NCBI GenBank assembly: GCA_903909925.1
Contig: CAIVXR010000005.1
Location: 1 to 29,789, forward strand
Source of the DNA: an uncultured beta proteobacterium
Lineage (GTDB): Bacteria; Pseudomonadota; Gammaproteobacteria; Burkholderiales; Burkholderiaceae
Length of the DNA: 29,789 nt
Direction: 5' to 3'
The position numbers and the translations under genes were made by a program. This document shows positions 17,018 to 25,381 of this stretch, piece by piece (the stretch's first letter is position 1; every line of letters starts with the position of its first letter). Below the pieces are notes generated by a model. The model was not told the DNA's origin. It worked only from the letters and a program-made list of their open reading frames with translations, and made no database searches.

Positions 17018-18064
17018 ATGCAACTCTCCGACTTCAATTACGAACTTCCTGCCGACCTAATTGCCCAGCACCCGTTGGCAAATAGAACCGACAGCCGCCT
17101 CCTAGAGGTTAAGGCTGAAGGGGATAATCACGTCCAACTCATAGACCGTCAGTTTAAGGACATCCTGAACCTTATTAAACCAGGGGATTTATTAGTTTTT
17201 AATGACACCAAGGTCATCCCCGCCCGTCTTCATGGCAAAAAAGAGACTGGCGGCAATGTGGAGTTACTCATCGAAAGAATTAGCGGCGAGAAACAAGCTT
17301 GGGTCCAAATTAGAGCATCGAAAGTTCCTAAGACTGGCTCTATTGTGCAGATCTACAACCAGGCTGGGGAAACTTTTTCAGTTGAGATCATGGGATGTAA
17401 CGGTCGTTTTTATGAAGTACGTTTCCCAGAAAATATACTGGGATTACTAGAGCGCTTTGGTGAACTACCGCTTCCTCCTTATATTGAACATCAACCAGAT
17501 GGCGAAGATGCGCAACGCTATCAAACTGTCATTGCAAAAAATCCAGGTGCTGTAGCAGCGCCAACTGCAGGGCTACACTTCGATGAAAAAATTTTGCAGC
17601 AATTAAAGGACTTAGGAGCACATCTAGCTTCAATCACACTCCATGTAGGAGCTGGAACCTTTACTCCAGTTCGCGAAGAAGATCTCTCAAAACATAAAAT
17701 GCATCATGAGTGGTTTTCGATTCCGCAACAAACTTTGCAAGCCATTGAGAAAATCAAACAACAAGGTGGGCGAGTCATTGCCGTTGGCACCACCAGCCTG
17801 AGAGCCCTAGAAAGCCAGGCCCTGAACCAGCAAAGTAGCGGCGAGACGAACCTCTTTATCACCCCAGGCTTTGAGTTCAAAACGGTGGATTGTTTGCTGA
17901 CAAACTTTCATCTGCCAAAATCTACACTATTGATGTTAGTGAGTGCTTTTGCGAGTATGAGTAATATTCGCGCCGCTTACCAACATGCCATTGATCAAAA
18001 GTATCGCTTCTTTAGTTACGGAGATGCGATGTTTTTAAGCCGAATCGAGAATAAAAATTCATGA
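17018..18064 (+). CDS. queA: S-adenosylmethionine:tRNA ribosyltransferase-isomerase
   Basis: QueA transfers and isomerises the ribosyl group of SAM onto preQ1-modified tRNA to give epoxyqueuosine in the wobble position of GUN anticodons. The 348-residue protein matches the family along its length: FNYELPADLIAQHPL at the N-terminus, FNDTKVIPARL, PLPPYI, PTAGLHFDEKIL, LHVGAGTFTPVR, GTTSLRALES and the C-terminal LLTNFHLPKSTLLMLVSAF with YRFFSYGDAMFL. It overlaps tgt by 4 bp (ATGA), and the two act in the same modification pathway. Confidence 0.97.
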   Translation: MQLSDFNYELPADLIAQHPLANRTDSRLLEVKAEGDNHVQLIDRQFKDILNLIKPGDLLVFNDTKVIPARLHGKKETGGNVELLIERISGEKQAWVQIRASKVPKTGSIVQIYNQAGETFSVEIMGCNGRFYEVRFPENILGLLERFGELPLPPYIEHQPDGEDAQRYQTVIAKNPGAVAAPTAGLHFDEKILQQLKDLGAHLASITLHVGAGTFTPVREEDLSKHKMHHEWFSIPQQTLQAIEKIKQQGGRVIAVGTTSLRALESQALNQQSSGETNLFITPGFEFKTVDCLLTNFHLPKSTLLMLVSAFASMSNIRAAYQHAIDQKYRFFSYGDAMFLSRIENKNS

Positions 18065-19218
18065 CCAAACCTGTTCACTTTAATATTTTGGCACGTGACT
18101 CACAAAGTCCTGCTCGCCTTGGTCAACTTGATCTCCCACACGGTAGTGTGCAAACGCCAATCTTTATGCCAGTTGGAACCTACGGTACCGTGAAGGCAAT
18201 GACGCCACGTGACCTCAATGAAGCAAAAGCACAAATTATTTTAGGCAACACATTTCACCTCTGGTTGCGCCCTGGTTTAGATGTCATCAAAAAACATGGC
18301 GGCTTACATCGCTTTATGGCTTGGGATAAACCTATTCTGACGGACTCGGGTGGCTTTCAGGTATTTAGTTTGGGCGCCCTTCGCAAGATCTCAGAAGAAG
18401 GCGTGACCTTTGCATCTCCGATCAATGGCGACAAACTCTTTATGTCCCCAGAAGTATCGATGGAGATTCAGGCGGTACTAAACAGTGATATCGCCATGCA
18501 GTTTGATGAATGCACTCCTTACGAAATCAAGGGGCAAGCTACTTCAGAAAAAACAGTTCGGGCATCGCTTGAGATGTCACTTCGCTGGGGTGATCGCTCG
18601 CTCAAACGCTTTAGAGAGCTCAATACTGGCAATGGTCTATTTGGCATCGTCCAAGGTGGGATGTTCGAGAATCTAAGAGAATTTTCTTTGGAAGCCGTAA
18701 GTCAGCAAGGTTTTGATGGCATTGCGATTGGCGGCCTATCAGTTGGCGAACCCAAACCTGAGTTTGAACGTATTTTAAATTTCACGGCGCCCAAATTGCC
18801 AGAAGGTATGCCGCACTACCTCATGGGGGTGGGCACGCCTGAGGATCTGATTTTGGGCGTCAGTCTGGGAATCGATATGTTTGATTGCGTAATGCCTACC
18901 CGCAATGCCCGCAATGGATGGCTGTTCACCCGCTTTGGTGACCTAAAATTGCGCAATTCTGGGTACAAGGACGATGATCGGCCGCTAGATCCTACTTGTG
19001 CCTGCTATACCTGCCAAAAATTTACTAGGTCCTATTTAAATCACCTTCAAAAGGCAAATGAGATCCTAGGATCCCAGCTCAACACGATCCACAACCTGTC
19101 TTACTACCTCCAGCTCATGACTGAGGTAAGAGAGGCCTTGAGTAAAGACCGCTTTAGCGCCTATCGCGAGGAATTTCATAATAATCGCCAGCGTGGTGTT
19201 GAGCCCGGGCAGGATTAA
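18061..19218 (+). CDS. tgt: tRNA-guanine transglycosylase (queuine tRNA-ribosyltransferase)
   Basis: Tgt swaps the wobble guanine of GUN tRNAs for preQ1. The 385-residue protein has VQTPIFMPVGTYGTVK, the substrate-binding DSGGFQVFSLG near residues 97-107, GGLSVGEPK, the region of the catalytic aspartate GIDMFDCVMPTRNARNG, and the zinc site CACYTC with the later NHL histidine. The start overlaps the queA stop codon. It is followed by a 134-bp gap before yajC, so yajC-secDF can probably be expressed separately. Confidence 0.97.
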   Translation: MTKPVHFNILARDSQSPARLGQLDLPHGSVQTPIFMPVGTYGTVKAMTPRDLNEAKAQIILGNTFHLWLRPGLDVIKKHGGLHRFMAWDKPILTDSGGFQVFSLGALRKISEEGVTFASPINGDKLFMSPEVSMEIQAVLNSDIAMQFDECTPYEIKGQATSEKTVRASLEMSLRWGDRSLKRFRELNTGNGLFGIVQGGMFENLREFSLEAVSQQGFDGIAIGGLSVGEPKPEFERILNFTAPKLPEGMPHYLMGVGTPEDLILGVSLGIDMFDCVMPTRNARNGWLFTRFGDLKLRNSGYKDDDRPLDPTCACYTCQKFTRSYLNHLQKANEILGSQLNTIHNLSYYLQLMTEVREALSKDRFSAYREEFHNNRQRGVEPGQD

Positions 19219-19277
19219 TAGCCCTAACGGCGACTATAGCCATCCAAATCACCCCCAAAGCCCTACACAGTTTAGAA

Positions 19278-19305
19278 TTGCGGGTTTATAGCTTTACTTT
19301 AAAAG
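19278..19305 (+). promoter_or_regulatory. Possible promoter of yajC-secD-secF
   Basis: TTGCGG at 19278-19283 and TAAAAG at 19300-19305 are separated by 16 bp, in the 134-bp gap between tgt and yajC. Both are partial matches to the sigma70 consensus. The gap is AT-rich toward its 3' end and contains no hairpin with a T-run, so read-through from tgt is also likely. Confidence 0.28.
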
Positions 19306-19341
19306 TCTAAAACTAAAAGCAGTTTCCAAATAGTCTTTAAC

Positions 19342-19346
19342 GGAGG
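19342..19346 (+). promoter_or_regulatory. Strong Shine-Dalgarno sequence of yajC
   Basis: GGAGG lies 6 nt before the yajC ATG at 19353. It is the clearest ribosome binding site in the window and contrasts with the starts that have none. Confidence 0.85.
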
Positions 19347-19352
19347 TTTTGT

Positions 19353-19679
19353 ATGTGGATTAGTAACGCTTTTGCCCAAGCTCCTGCTGCGGGTCCAGAT
19401 TCTGGCGGTCTGATGAGCTTCCTGCCATTGATTTTGATGTTTGCAGTGTTGTACTTCATCATGATTCGTCCACAAATGAAGCGTCAAAAAGAAACTAAAG
19501 CCATGCTCGAAGCATTGGCAGTTGGTGATGAAGTAGTCACTGTTGGCGGCATCATGGGCAAAGTGACCGCATTAAAAGATGCAGTAGTTACTGTTGAAAT
19601 TTCAGCGGGCACTGAAGTGCAATTACAAAAAGGTGCTATCACCACTGTATTGCCAAAAGGTACTCTAAAGTCTGCTTAA
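19353..19679 (+). CDS. yajC: Preprotein translocase subunit YajC
   Basis: YajC is a small inner-membrane protein that associates with SecDF and the SecYEG channel. The 108-residue protein has an Ala/Pro/Gly-rich N-terminus, one membrane segment at about residues 20-38 (LMSFLPLILMFAVLYFIMI), the signature RPQMKRQKE directly after it, and a small cytoplasmic beta domain containing VGDEVVTVGGIMGKV. The strong GGAGG fixes the start. secD and secF follow on the same strand, the usual arrangement. Confidence 0.96.
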   Translation: MWISNAFAQAPAAGPDSGGLMSFLPLILMFAVLYFIMIRPQMKRQKETKAMLEALAVGDEVVTVGGIMGKVTALKDAVVTVEISAGTEVQLQKGAITTVLPKGTLKSA

Positions 19680-19704
19680 TAAGCTTGTTTAAAAGTATTT
19701 CAAT

Positions 19705-21564
19705 ATGAATCGCTATCCTCTCTGGAAATATCTAGTTATCGCCGTTGCCTTATTGATTGGCGGACTATATTCGTTACCCAATTTCTATGGGGAGGCACCG
19801 GCGGTTCAGATCTCGTCCGCCAAACCAACCATCAAGGTTGATTTGGCGTCGCAAGCTCGTGTTGAAAAGATTTTGTCGGAAGCTGATATCAGTAACACTG
19901 GTATTTTCTTTGAGAACGCTACTAACGTTGGCTCCATCAAAATTCGCTTTAATAACACTGATACCCAACTGCGCGCGCGTGACCTTTTGCAGCAGAAAAT
20001 CAATGTTGATCAAAACGATCCTAACTTTACTGTTGCACTAAATCTTCTTTCGAATACCCCTGATTGGCTACATGCCATCAATGCGCTACCAATGCCTTTA
20101 GGTCTTGATTTGCGTGGTGGCGTGTATTTTCTCCTGCAGGTGGATATGAAGGGAGCTGTACAAAAGAAGATCACTTCTTTAGCAAGCGATATTCGTACGC
20201 AATTACGCGACAAAAATATTCGGCACCAAGGTATTGAGCGTGGTGCCGATAGCATCACAATTAACTTTGGTAGCACTGCCGATGCAGATGCTGCTCGCTC
20301 AGTTTTGCTAACTGCTCAACCTGAGCTCATTTGGCAAGTAAAGCCTACTGGCCTATCCCCAAAGCTAGTTGGTGAATTTAAGCCAACAGCATTAAAAGAA
20401 ATTCAGGATAGTGCAGTTAAACAAAACATCATTACTTTAAATAAGCGTGTAAATGAGTTAGCAGTTAAAGAGCCGGTCATTCAACAACAAGGCACCGAGC
20501 GTATCGTAGTGCAATTGCCGGGCGTTCAAGATACTGCACGCGCTAAGGACATTATTGGTCGTACGGCAACCTTAGAATCTCGTTTAGCGGACCCAACGGT
20601 TTCTTCGATCGGCATTGGTGAAACGGCCCCTCCAGGCATGGATACCTTTCGCTTTGGAGAAAACCGCTTAGGCGTATTCAAGAAATCAGTCATTTTTAGC
20701 GGTGATCGCATTACTGATGCTAGCGCGGGCTTTGATCAGAACCAACGTCCTGCTGTAAATATCTCCCTTGATGCAGCTGGTGGCCGCGTGATGCAAGAAG
20801 TCACCCGCGAGAATATTGGTAAGCCAATGGGTATGATTTTATTTGAAAAGGGCAAGGGTGAAGTTCTCACGATTGCTACTATTCAAGGCGAATTTGGTTC
20901 TAAGTTCCAGATCACGGGCCAGCCGACTACTGAAAGTGCTAATGACTTGGCGCTTTTACTGCGTGCTGGCTCTTTAGCTGCACCAATGGAGATTATTGAA
21001 GAGCGCACCATCGGACCAAGCCTAGGCGCAGAAAATATTGAAAAAGGATTTAAATCTCTTTTGATCGGCTTTAGCGCAATTGCCATTTTCATGATGGCTT
21101 ACTACTTACTGTTTGGCACTTTCTCAGTGATTGCTTTAACAGTAAATCTGCTCCTACTGATCTCTGTACTGTCAATGTTGCAAGCTACACTCACTTTGCC
21201 GGGCATCGCTGCGATGGCTTTAGCACTTGGTATGGCAATTGACTCTAACGTGTTAATTAACGAACGTATTCGTGAAGAGCTTCGTAATGGCGTAGCTCCG
21301 CAAACTGCTATTGCAGTTGGCTTTGATAAAGCATGGGCAACGATTTTGGACTCTAACGTAACTACCTTGATTGCTGGTCTTGCCCTCTTAGCTTTTGGTT
21401 CTGGACCCATCAAAGGCTTTGCGGTGGTTCACTGTTTGGGTATTTTAACTTCCATGTTCTCGGCTGTCTTCTTCTCGCGCGGTCTTGTCAATCTTTGGTA
21501 TGGCAGACATAAGAAGATTCATAAACTTGCTATTGGCCAAGTTTGGCGCCCACAGGAGAAATAA
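19705..21564 (+). CDS. secD: Protein translocase subunit SecD
   Basis: SecD, with SecF, uses the proton motive force to pull exported proteins through the Sec channel. The 619 residues match the E. coli length (615). The first membrane helix is at about residues 7-27 (LWKYLVIAVALLIGGLYSL), followed by a large periplasmic domain with GLDLRGGVYFLLQVDM and RIVVQLPGVQDTARAKDIIGRTATLE, and then five C-terminal helices including IAAMALALGMAIDSNVLINERIREEL with the conserved acidic residue. It starts 25 bp after yajC with no clear Shine-Dalgarno sequence, and secF begins 3 bp after its stop. Confidence 0.97.
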   Translation: MNRYPLWKYLVIAVALLIGGLYSLPNFYGEAPAVQISSAKPTIKVDLASQARVEKILSEADISNTGIFFENATNVGSIKIRFNNTDTQLRARDLLQQKINVDQNDPNFTVALNLLSNTPDWLHAINALPMPLGLDLRGGVYFLLQVDMKGAVQKKITSLASDIRTQLRDKNIRHQGIERGADSITINFGSTADADAARSVLLTAQPELIWQVKPTGLSPKLVGEFKPTALKEIQDSAVKQNIITLNKRVNELAVKEPVIQQQGTERIVVQLPGVQDTARAKDIIGRTATLESRLADPTVSSIGIGETAPPGMDTFRFGENRLGVFKKSVIFSGDRITDASAGFDQNQRPAVNISLDAAGGRVMQEVTRENIGKPMGMILFEKGKGEVLTIATIQGEFGSKFQITGQPTTESANDLALLLRAGSLAAPMEIIEERTIGPSLGAENIEKGFKSLLIGFSAIAIFMMAYYLLFGTFSVIALTVNLLLLISVLSMLQATLTLPGIAAMALALGMAIDSNVLINERIREELRNGVAPQTAIAVGFDKAWATILDSNVTTLIAGLALLAFGSGPIKGFAVVHCLGILTSMFSAVFFSRGLVNLWYGRHKKIHKLAIGQVWRPQEK

Positions 21565-21567
21565 GCC

Positions 21568-22542
21568 ATGGAATTTTTCCGGATCAAAAAAGATATTCCC
21601 TTTATGCGCCATGCATTGGTGCTCAACGCGATTTCTTTAATTACTTTCTTGGCTGCTGTTTTCTTCTTGTGGCATAACGGCCTGCATCTCTCGATTGAAT
21701 TTACTGGTGGCACCGTCATGGAGGTGAGCTACCCGCAAGCCGCCCCCTTAGATTCCATTCGCACTAAGGTTGAGAAATTAGGTTACGCAGACACTCAAAT
21801 TCAGAACTTTGGTAGCTCACGCGACATTATGATTCGCCTGCCTTTGCAAAAAGATGCTGAAGGTAAGCTTATTTCTTCTTCAGATCAAAGCGCAGCTGTA
21901 ATGCAAGCTCTTGAACCTGCGAGCAGCGGAGCTAAACTACAGCGCGTCGAGTTTGTTGGGCCTCAAGTTGGCCAAGAGCTGGCGATGGATGGTTTGAAAG
22001 CCTTGATCTTTGTAATTATTGGTATTGTGCTTTATCTCTCCTTTCGCTTTGAGTGGAAGTTTGCAGTAGCCGGCATTATTGCGAACTTACATGACGTCGT
22101 GATCATCTTGGGATTCTTTGCATTCTTCCAATGGGAATTTTCACTCTCTGTATTAGCGGCAGTACTCGCAGTTCTAGGCTACTCCGTAAATGAATCTGTG
22201 GTGATCTTCGACCGTATTCGTGAAAACTTTCGCAAATATCGCAAGATGAACACCCGCGAGATTATTGACAATGCGATTACCAGCACAATCAGTCGAACTG
22301 TAATTACTCACGGCAGTACTGAGATGATGGTTCTGGCTATGTTGATATTTGGCGGCCCAACGCTGTTCTACTTTGCTCTAGCGCTCACGATCGGTATTTT
22401 ATTCGGTATCTACTCTTCAGTATTCGTGGCTGCAGCCCTAGCAATGTGGCTTGGAGTAACACGTGAAGACTTAGCAAAGGGCGATAAAAAGCCTGATGAT
22501 AATGCCCGTAACGATGACCCTAATTTTGGGGCGCGCGTTTAA
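21568..22542 (+). CDS. secF: Protein translocase subunit SecF
   Basis: SecF is the partner of SecD in the proton-driven step of protein export. The 324-residue protein has a first membrane helix near residues 16-35, the periplasmic motif IEFTGGTVMEV, VEFVGPQVGQELAMDGL, and the C-terminal helices with GYSVNESVVIFDRIREN and ISRTVITHGSTEMMVL. AGGAG at 21554-21558 is a good ribosome binding site. The C-terminal tail is polar (DKKPDDNARNDDPN). It converges with waaA, the stop codons being only 7 bp apart. Confidence 0.97.
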   Translation: MEFFRIKKDIPFMRHALVLNAISLITFLAAVFFLWHNGLHLSIEFTGGTVMEVSYPQAAPLDSIRTKVEKLGYADTQIQNFGSSRDIMIRLPLQKDAEGKLISSSDQSAAVMQALEPASSGAKLQRVEFVGPQVGQELAMDGLKALIFVIIGIVLYLSFRFEWKFAVAGIIANLHDVVIILGFFAFFQWEFSLSVLAAVLAVLGYSVNESVVIFDRIRENFRKYRKMNTREIIDNAITSTISRTVITHGSTEMMVLAMLIFGGPTLFYFALALTIGILFGIYSSVFVAAALAMWLGVTREDLAKGDKKPDDNARNDDPNFGARV

Positions 22543-22549
22543 ATCAAAC

Positions 22550-23911
22550 TTAACTTAACAAGAAGTTTTTTTGATCAAGGGTGGTTAATATTCGCTTGGT
22601 TGCACCTTGATGTTCAATTGAGTAAGACTTTGCTGCTGCACTCATCTTACTGAGCTCAGCAGCATTTAAGAGTAAAGCCTTCAGAGCCTGCTCTAAAGCA
22701 ATTGACTCGCCTAATAATAGATCACCTTCAATACGCTTAGCGGCACCAGCTTGAATTGCATCTAAGGAAGCCTGTTGAAAGTTGTATGTATGCTCACCCA
22801 GAAGAACTGGGCATCCTGCAGCACATGCTTCGATAAGATTTTGACCACCAAAGGGCAAAAGACTTCCGCCCATCAACACCAAATCAGCAGCGCTGTAGTA
22901 CATGGGCATTTCACCCATAGAGTCACCTAAAACTACATCTAAGCCGCTGCAATCTTTTGGTATCGCAGACCACTCGGTGCGACGGCGAAACTTTAAATCA
23001 ATTGAATGAATGGCATCAGCAACTTCTGCAAATCGTTCGGGGTGGCGCGGCACCAAACAAAGCAAGGGTTGAACTTCGAAAGAATTACTCAGTAGCAAAT
23101 CTTTCCAGGCCTTGAGGATGATTGTCTCTTCACCATCACGAGTGCTGGCGGCACAGACCATCAAACGCTTGCTAGCGTGTAACTCCTGTCGCCAAACCTT
23201 ACCTTGCTCCATTAACTGCTTATCAAGAGGAACATCAAACTTGAGATTACCAACGATGCTGATATTTTTTACACCAAGGCTACGATAACGCTGGGCATCA
23301 AAATCAGTTTGTGCCAAGATGCCTGCAAAAGCTTGAAAAAGTGAGCGGCCCGCTTTACCAAAGCGATTCACACGACGGGCGCTTCTCATGGAGAGTCGTG
23401 CATTGACCAAGAACAAAGGTAGGCTGATTTCTGCACAACGAAAAACAACCGTTGGCCACGCTTCGGTCTCCATAAACAGCCCAAGCTTTGGCTTAAAGGT
23501 ATTGAGAAAATGTTCAACTGACCAGCACAAGTCATAAGGCAAATACACCTGACGTATCTGTCCAGAGGCAATTTCCTTAGCAAAGAGTTGTTTGCCAGTA
23601 CGACGACCATTTAAAGTCATATGCGTTAGCAAAATCGTTTCACCCCGCGCCAGGTAAGCTTCGATTAATGGCTGAGCAGCACGGGTCTCTCCGACCGATA
23701 CTGCATGGATCCAAATAGATCCTTGGGCAATAGGTTTGTCGTATCCAAAGCCAAGACGCTCAGGAATATGGTGCATATATGCAAAAGAGTGGCGCGCACG
23801 CCATGCTAGACGGACAAAAGCTAACGGCAATAAGAGATGCCATAGCAATTGATAAACAGTAAACCAGATTAGGGGACGTTTCCCGTATTCTGAAGCGGAG
23901 CTCACACTCAC
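22550..23911 (-). CDS. waaA: 3-deoxy-D-manno-octulosonic acid (Kdo) transferase
   Basis: WaaA adds Kdo from CMP-Kdo to lipid A precursor in lipopolysaccharide inner-core synthesis at the inner membrane. The 453-residue GT-B glycosyltransferase has an N-terminal membrane anchor at about residues 14-37, ERLGF near 51-55, the presumed catalytic Glu75 in WIHAVSVGETRAA, LFMETEAWPTVV, and the CMP-Kdo-binding GGSLLPFGGQNLIEACAAGCPVLLG in the C-terminal domain. The start ATG overlaps the stop of the upstream purB by 4 bp, so the two are probably co-translated. No other LPS gene is next to it. Confidence 0.94.
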   Translation of the reverse strand: MSVSSASEYGKRPLIWFTVYQLLWHLLLPLAFVRLAWRARHSFAYMHHIPERLGFGYDKPIAQGSIWIHAVSVGETRAAQPLIEAYLARGETILLTHMTLNGRRTGKQLFAKEIASGQIRQVYLPYDLCWSVEHFLNTFKPKLGLFMETEAWPTVVFRCAEISLPLFLVNARLSMRSARRVNRFGKAGRSLFQAFAGILAQTDFDAQRYRSLGVKNISIVGNLKFDVPLDKQLMEQGKVWRQELHASKRLMVCAASTRDGEETIILKAWKDLLLSNSFEVQPLLCLVPRHPERFAEVADAIHSIDLKFRRRTEWSAIPKDCSGLDVVLGDSMGEMPMYYSAADLVLMGGSLLPFGGQNLIEACAAGCPVLLGEHTYNFQQASLDAIQAGAAKRIEGDLLLGESIALEQALKALLLNAAELSKMSAAAKSYSIEHQGATKRILTTLDQKNFLLS

Positions 23912-25287
23912 TTTTTGAGACGTTCGGTCAATTCGACCGCCTTGCCTAAATATGTAGATGGGGTCATTTCAAGTAATCGTGCTTTGGCGTCTTCTGGAAT
24001 CTTTAAACCACGGATGAAGTTTTGTAAATCTGCTTGATTAATCCCTTTGCCACGAGTCAATTCTTTTAACTGCTCATAGGGATTTTCAATACCATAGCGA
24101 CGCATCACCGTTTGTACTGGCTCAGCCAATACTTCCCAGCATGCATCTAAATCTGCGGCAATCGCTGCGTGATTTACTTCCAACTTACCAAGGCCGCGCA
24201 AAGCGCTGTCATAGGCTAATACGCTATGACCAAATGCTGGGCCTAAATTACGCAGAACTGTTGAGTCAGTGAGGTCACGCTGCCAACGAGAGATTGGTAG
24301 CTTTTCTGCAAGGTGGCGCAGTAATGCATTGGCAACACCCAAATTGCCTTCAGAGTTTTCAAAATCAATTGGGTTTACCTTATGCGGCATGGTCGATGAA
24401 CCAATCTCACCAACTTTAGTGCGCTGCTTAAAATAACCTACAGAAATATAAGCCCAGAAATCTCGGTCCATATCCAAGAGAATCGTGTTGGCACGGGCAA
24501 TGGCATCAAATAACTGCGCCATACCGTCATGAGGCTCAATCTGAATGGTGTAAGGATTAAAGGTAAGGCCGAGACGCTTCTCCACTACATTCTTGGAAAA
24601 TTTTTCCCAATCAAAATCTGGATAAGCAGATAAATGAGCGTTGTAATTACCGACCGCACCATTCATCTTGCCTAGCAATGGAACCGCAGCGATAGAGTCA
24701 ATGGCACGCTCTAAACGTTTTGCGATGTTGGCAATTTCTTTGCCAAGTGTGCTTGGTGATGCAGGCTGTCCATGTGTTCGCGATAGCAAAGGAACCTTGG
24801 CATTTTCAAGGGCGAGCTTGGTTAATGTCTCAAGTACTTTTCCAAGTTGCGGCAAGAGCACTTCATCACGTGCACCTCGCAACATCAAACCATGCGAGGT
24901 GTTATTGATGTCTTCGGAAGTGCAAGCAAAGTGAATGAACTCACTAGCCTTTAATAAATCGGGGCGATTAGCAACTTTTTCTTTTAAGAAATACTCAACT
25001 GCTTTGACATCGTGATTAGTGACGGCTTCAATATCTTTAATGCGCTGTGCATCAGCATCAGAAAAGCTTTCTGGAAGAGCTAGCAAGAAAGCTTCATCAG
25101 CAGCACTGATTTTTGGCACATCAGGAAGTCCAGCAGCAGCCAATGCTAACAACCAATGAATTTCTACAAATACGCGCTGGCGCATGAAAGCTGCTTCAGA
25201 AAGCCAAGGACGCAGAGCATCGAGCTTGCTGGCATAACGGCCGTCTAAGGGAGAAAGGGCATTGAGGGTAGAAAGCGGCTGGCTCAC
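23908..25287 (-). CDS. purB: Adenylosuccinate lyase
   Basis: PurB cleaves SAICAR and adenylosuccinate in purine synthesis. The fumarase/aspartase superfamily marks are clear: LSPLDGRYASK at the N-terminus, TSEDINNTSHGLML, SRTHGQPASPSTLGKE and the signature SSTMPHKVNPIDFENSEGN. The frame is open from ATG 25359 (483 residues), but I place the start at GTG 25287 (459 residues) because AAAGG (25296-25300) lies 8 nt upstream, because homologues begin near this point, and because the longer form would have an unrelated N-terminal stretch and would overlap the divergent promoter region. The 4-bp overlap with waaA links the two genes. Confidence 0.95.
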   Translation of the reverse strand: MSQPLSTLNALSPLDGRYASKLDALRPWLSEAAFMRQRVFVEIHWLLALAAAGLPDVPKISAADEAFLLALPESFSDADAQRIKDIEAVTNHDVKAVEYFLKEKVANRPDLLKASEFIHFACTSEDINNTSHGLMLRGARDEVLLPQLGKVLETLTKLALENAKVPLLSRTHGQPASPSTLGKEIANIAKRLERAIDSIAAVPLLGKMNGAVGNYNAHLSAYPDFDWEKFSKNVVEKRLGLTFNPYTIQIEPHDGMAQLFDAIARANTILLDMDRDFWAYISVGYFKQRTKVGEIGSSTMPHKVNPIDFENSEGNLGVANALLRHLAEKLPISRWQRDLTDSTVLRNLGPAFGHSVLAYDSALRGLGKLEVNHAAIAADLDACWEVLAEPVQTVMRRYGIENPYEQLKELTRGKGINQADLQNFIRGLKIPEDAKARLLEMTPSTYLGKAVELTERLKK

Positions 25288-25324
25288 GAATATTGCCTTT
25301 GCATTGAATATGTCATAAAACCTA

Positions 25325-25330
25325 ATTTTA
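25325..25330 (-). promoter_or_regulatory. Possible -10 element of purB-waaA
   Basis: TAAAAT on the minus strand would give a leader of about 30 bases that contains the AAAGG ribosome binding site of purB. I see no good -35. Confidence 0.28.
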
Positions 25331-25368
25331 ATGCGTTCCGGGGTAAAGCGTGCCCCCATTAGGGTCGC

Positions 25369-25374
25369 TATACT
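25369..25374 (+). promoter_or_regulatory. Candidate -10 element of the GST gene, leaderless type
   Basis: TATACT (5 of 6) is followed by seven bases, GTGCCCT, and the ATG at 25382. No Shine-Dalgarno sequence and no clear -35 are present. Confidence 0.46.
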
Positions 25375-25381
25375 GTGCCCT

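Noticed and set aside
19219..19352. The 134-bp gap between tgt and yajC as a possible small RNA or riboswitch
   Set aside because: I found no convincing stem-loop or conserved fold; it holds at most a weak promoter and the yajC ribosome binding site.
19757..20276. Several overlapping open frames on both strands at the 5' end of secD
   Set aside because: They track the codon pattern of secD, which is a full-length, unambiguous protein.
22546..22572. AAACTT/AAGTTT stem with a T-run between secF and waaA
   Set aside because: The stem has six mostly A-T pairs and an 11-base loop, too weak to call a terminator, although the seven T residues are suggestive.
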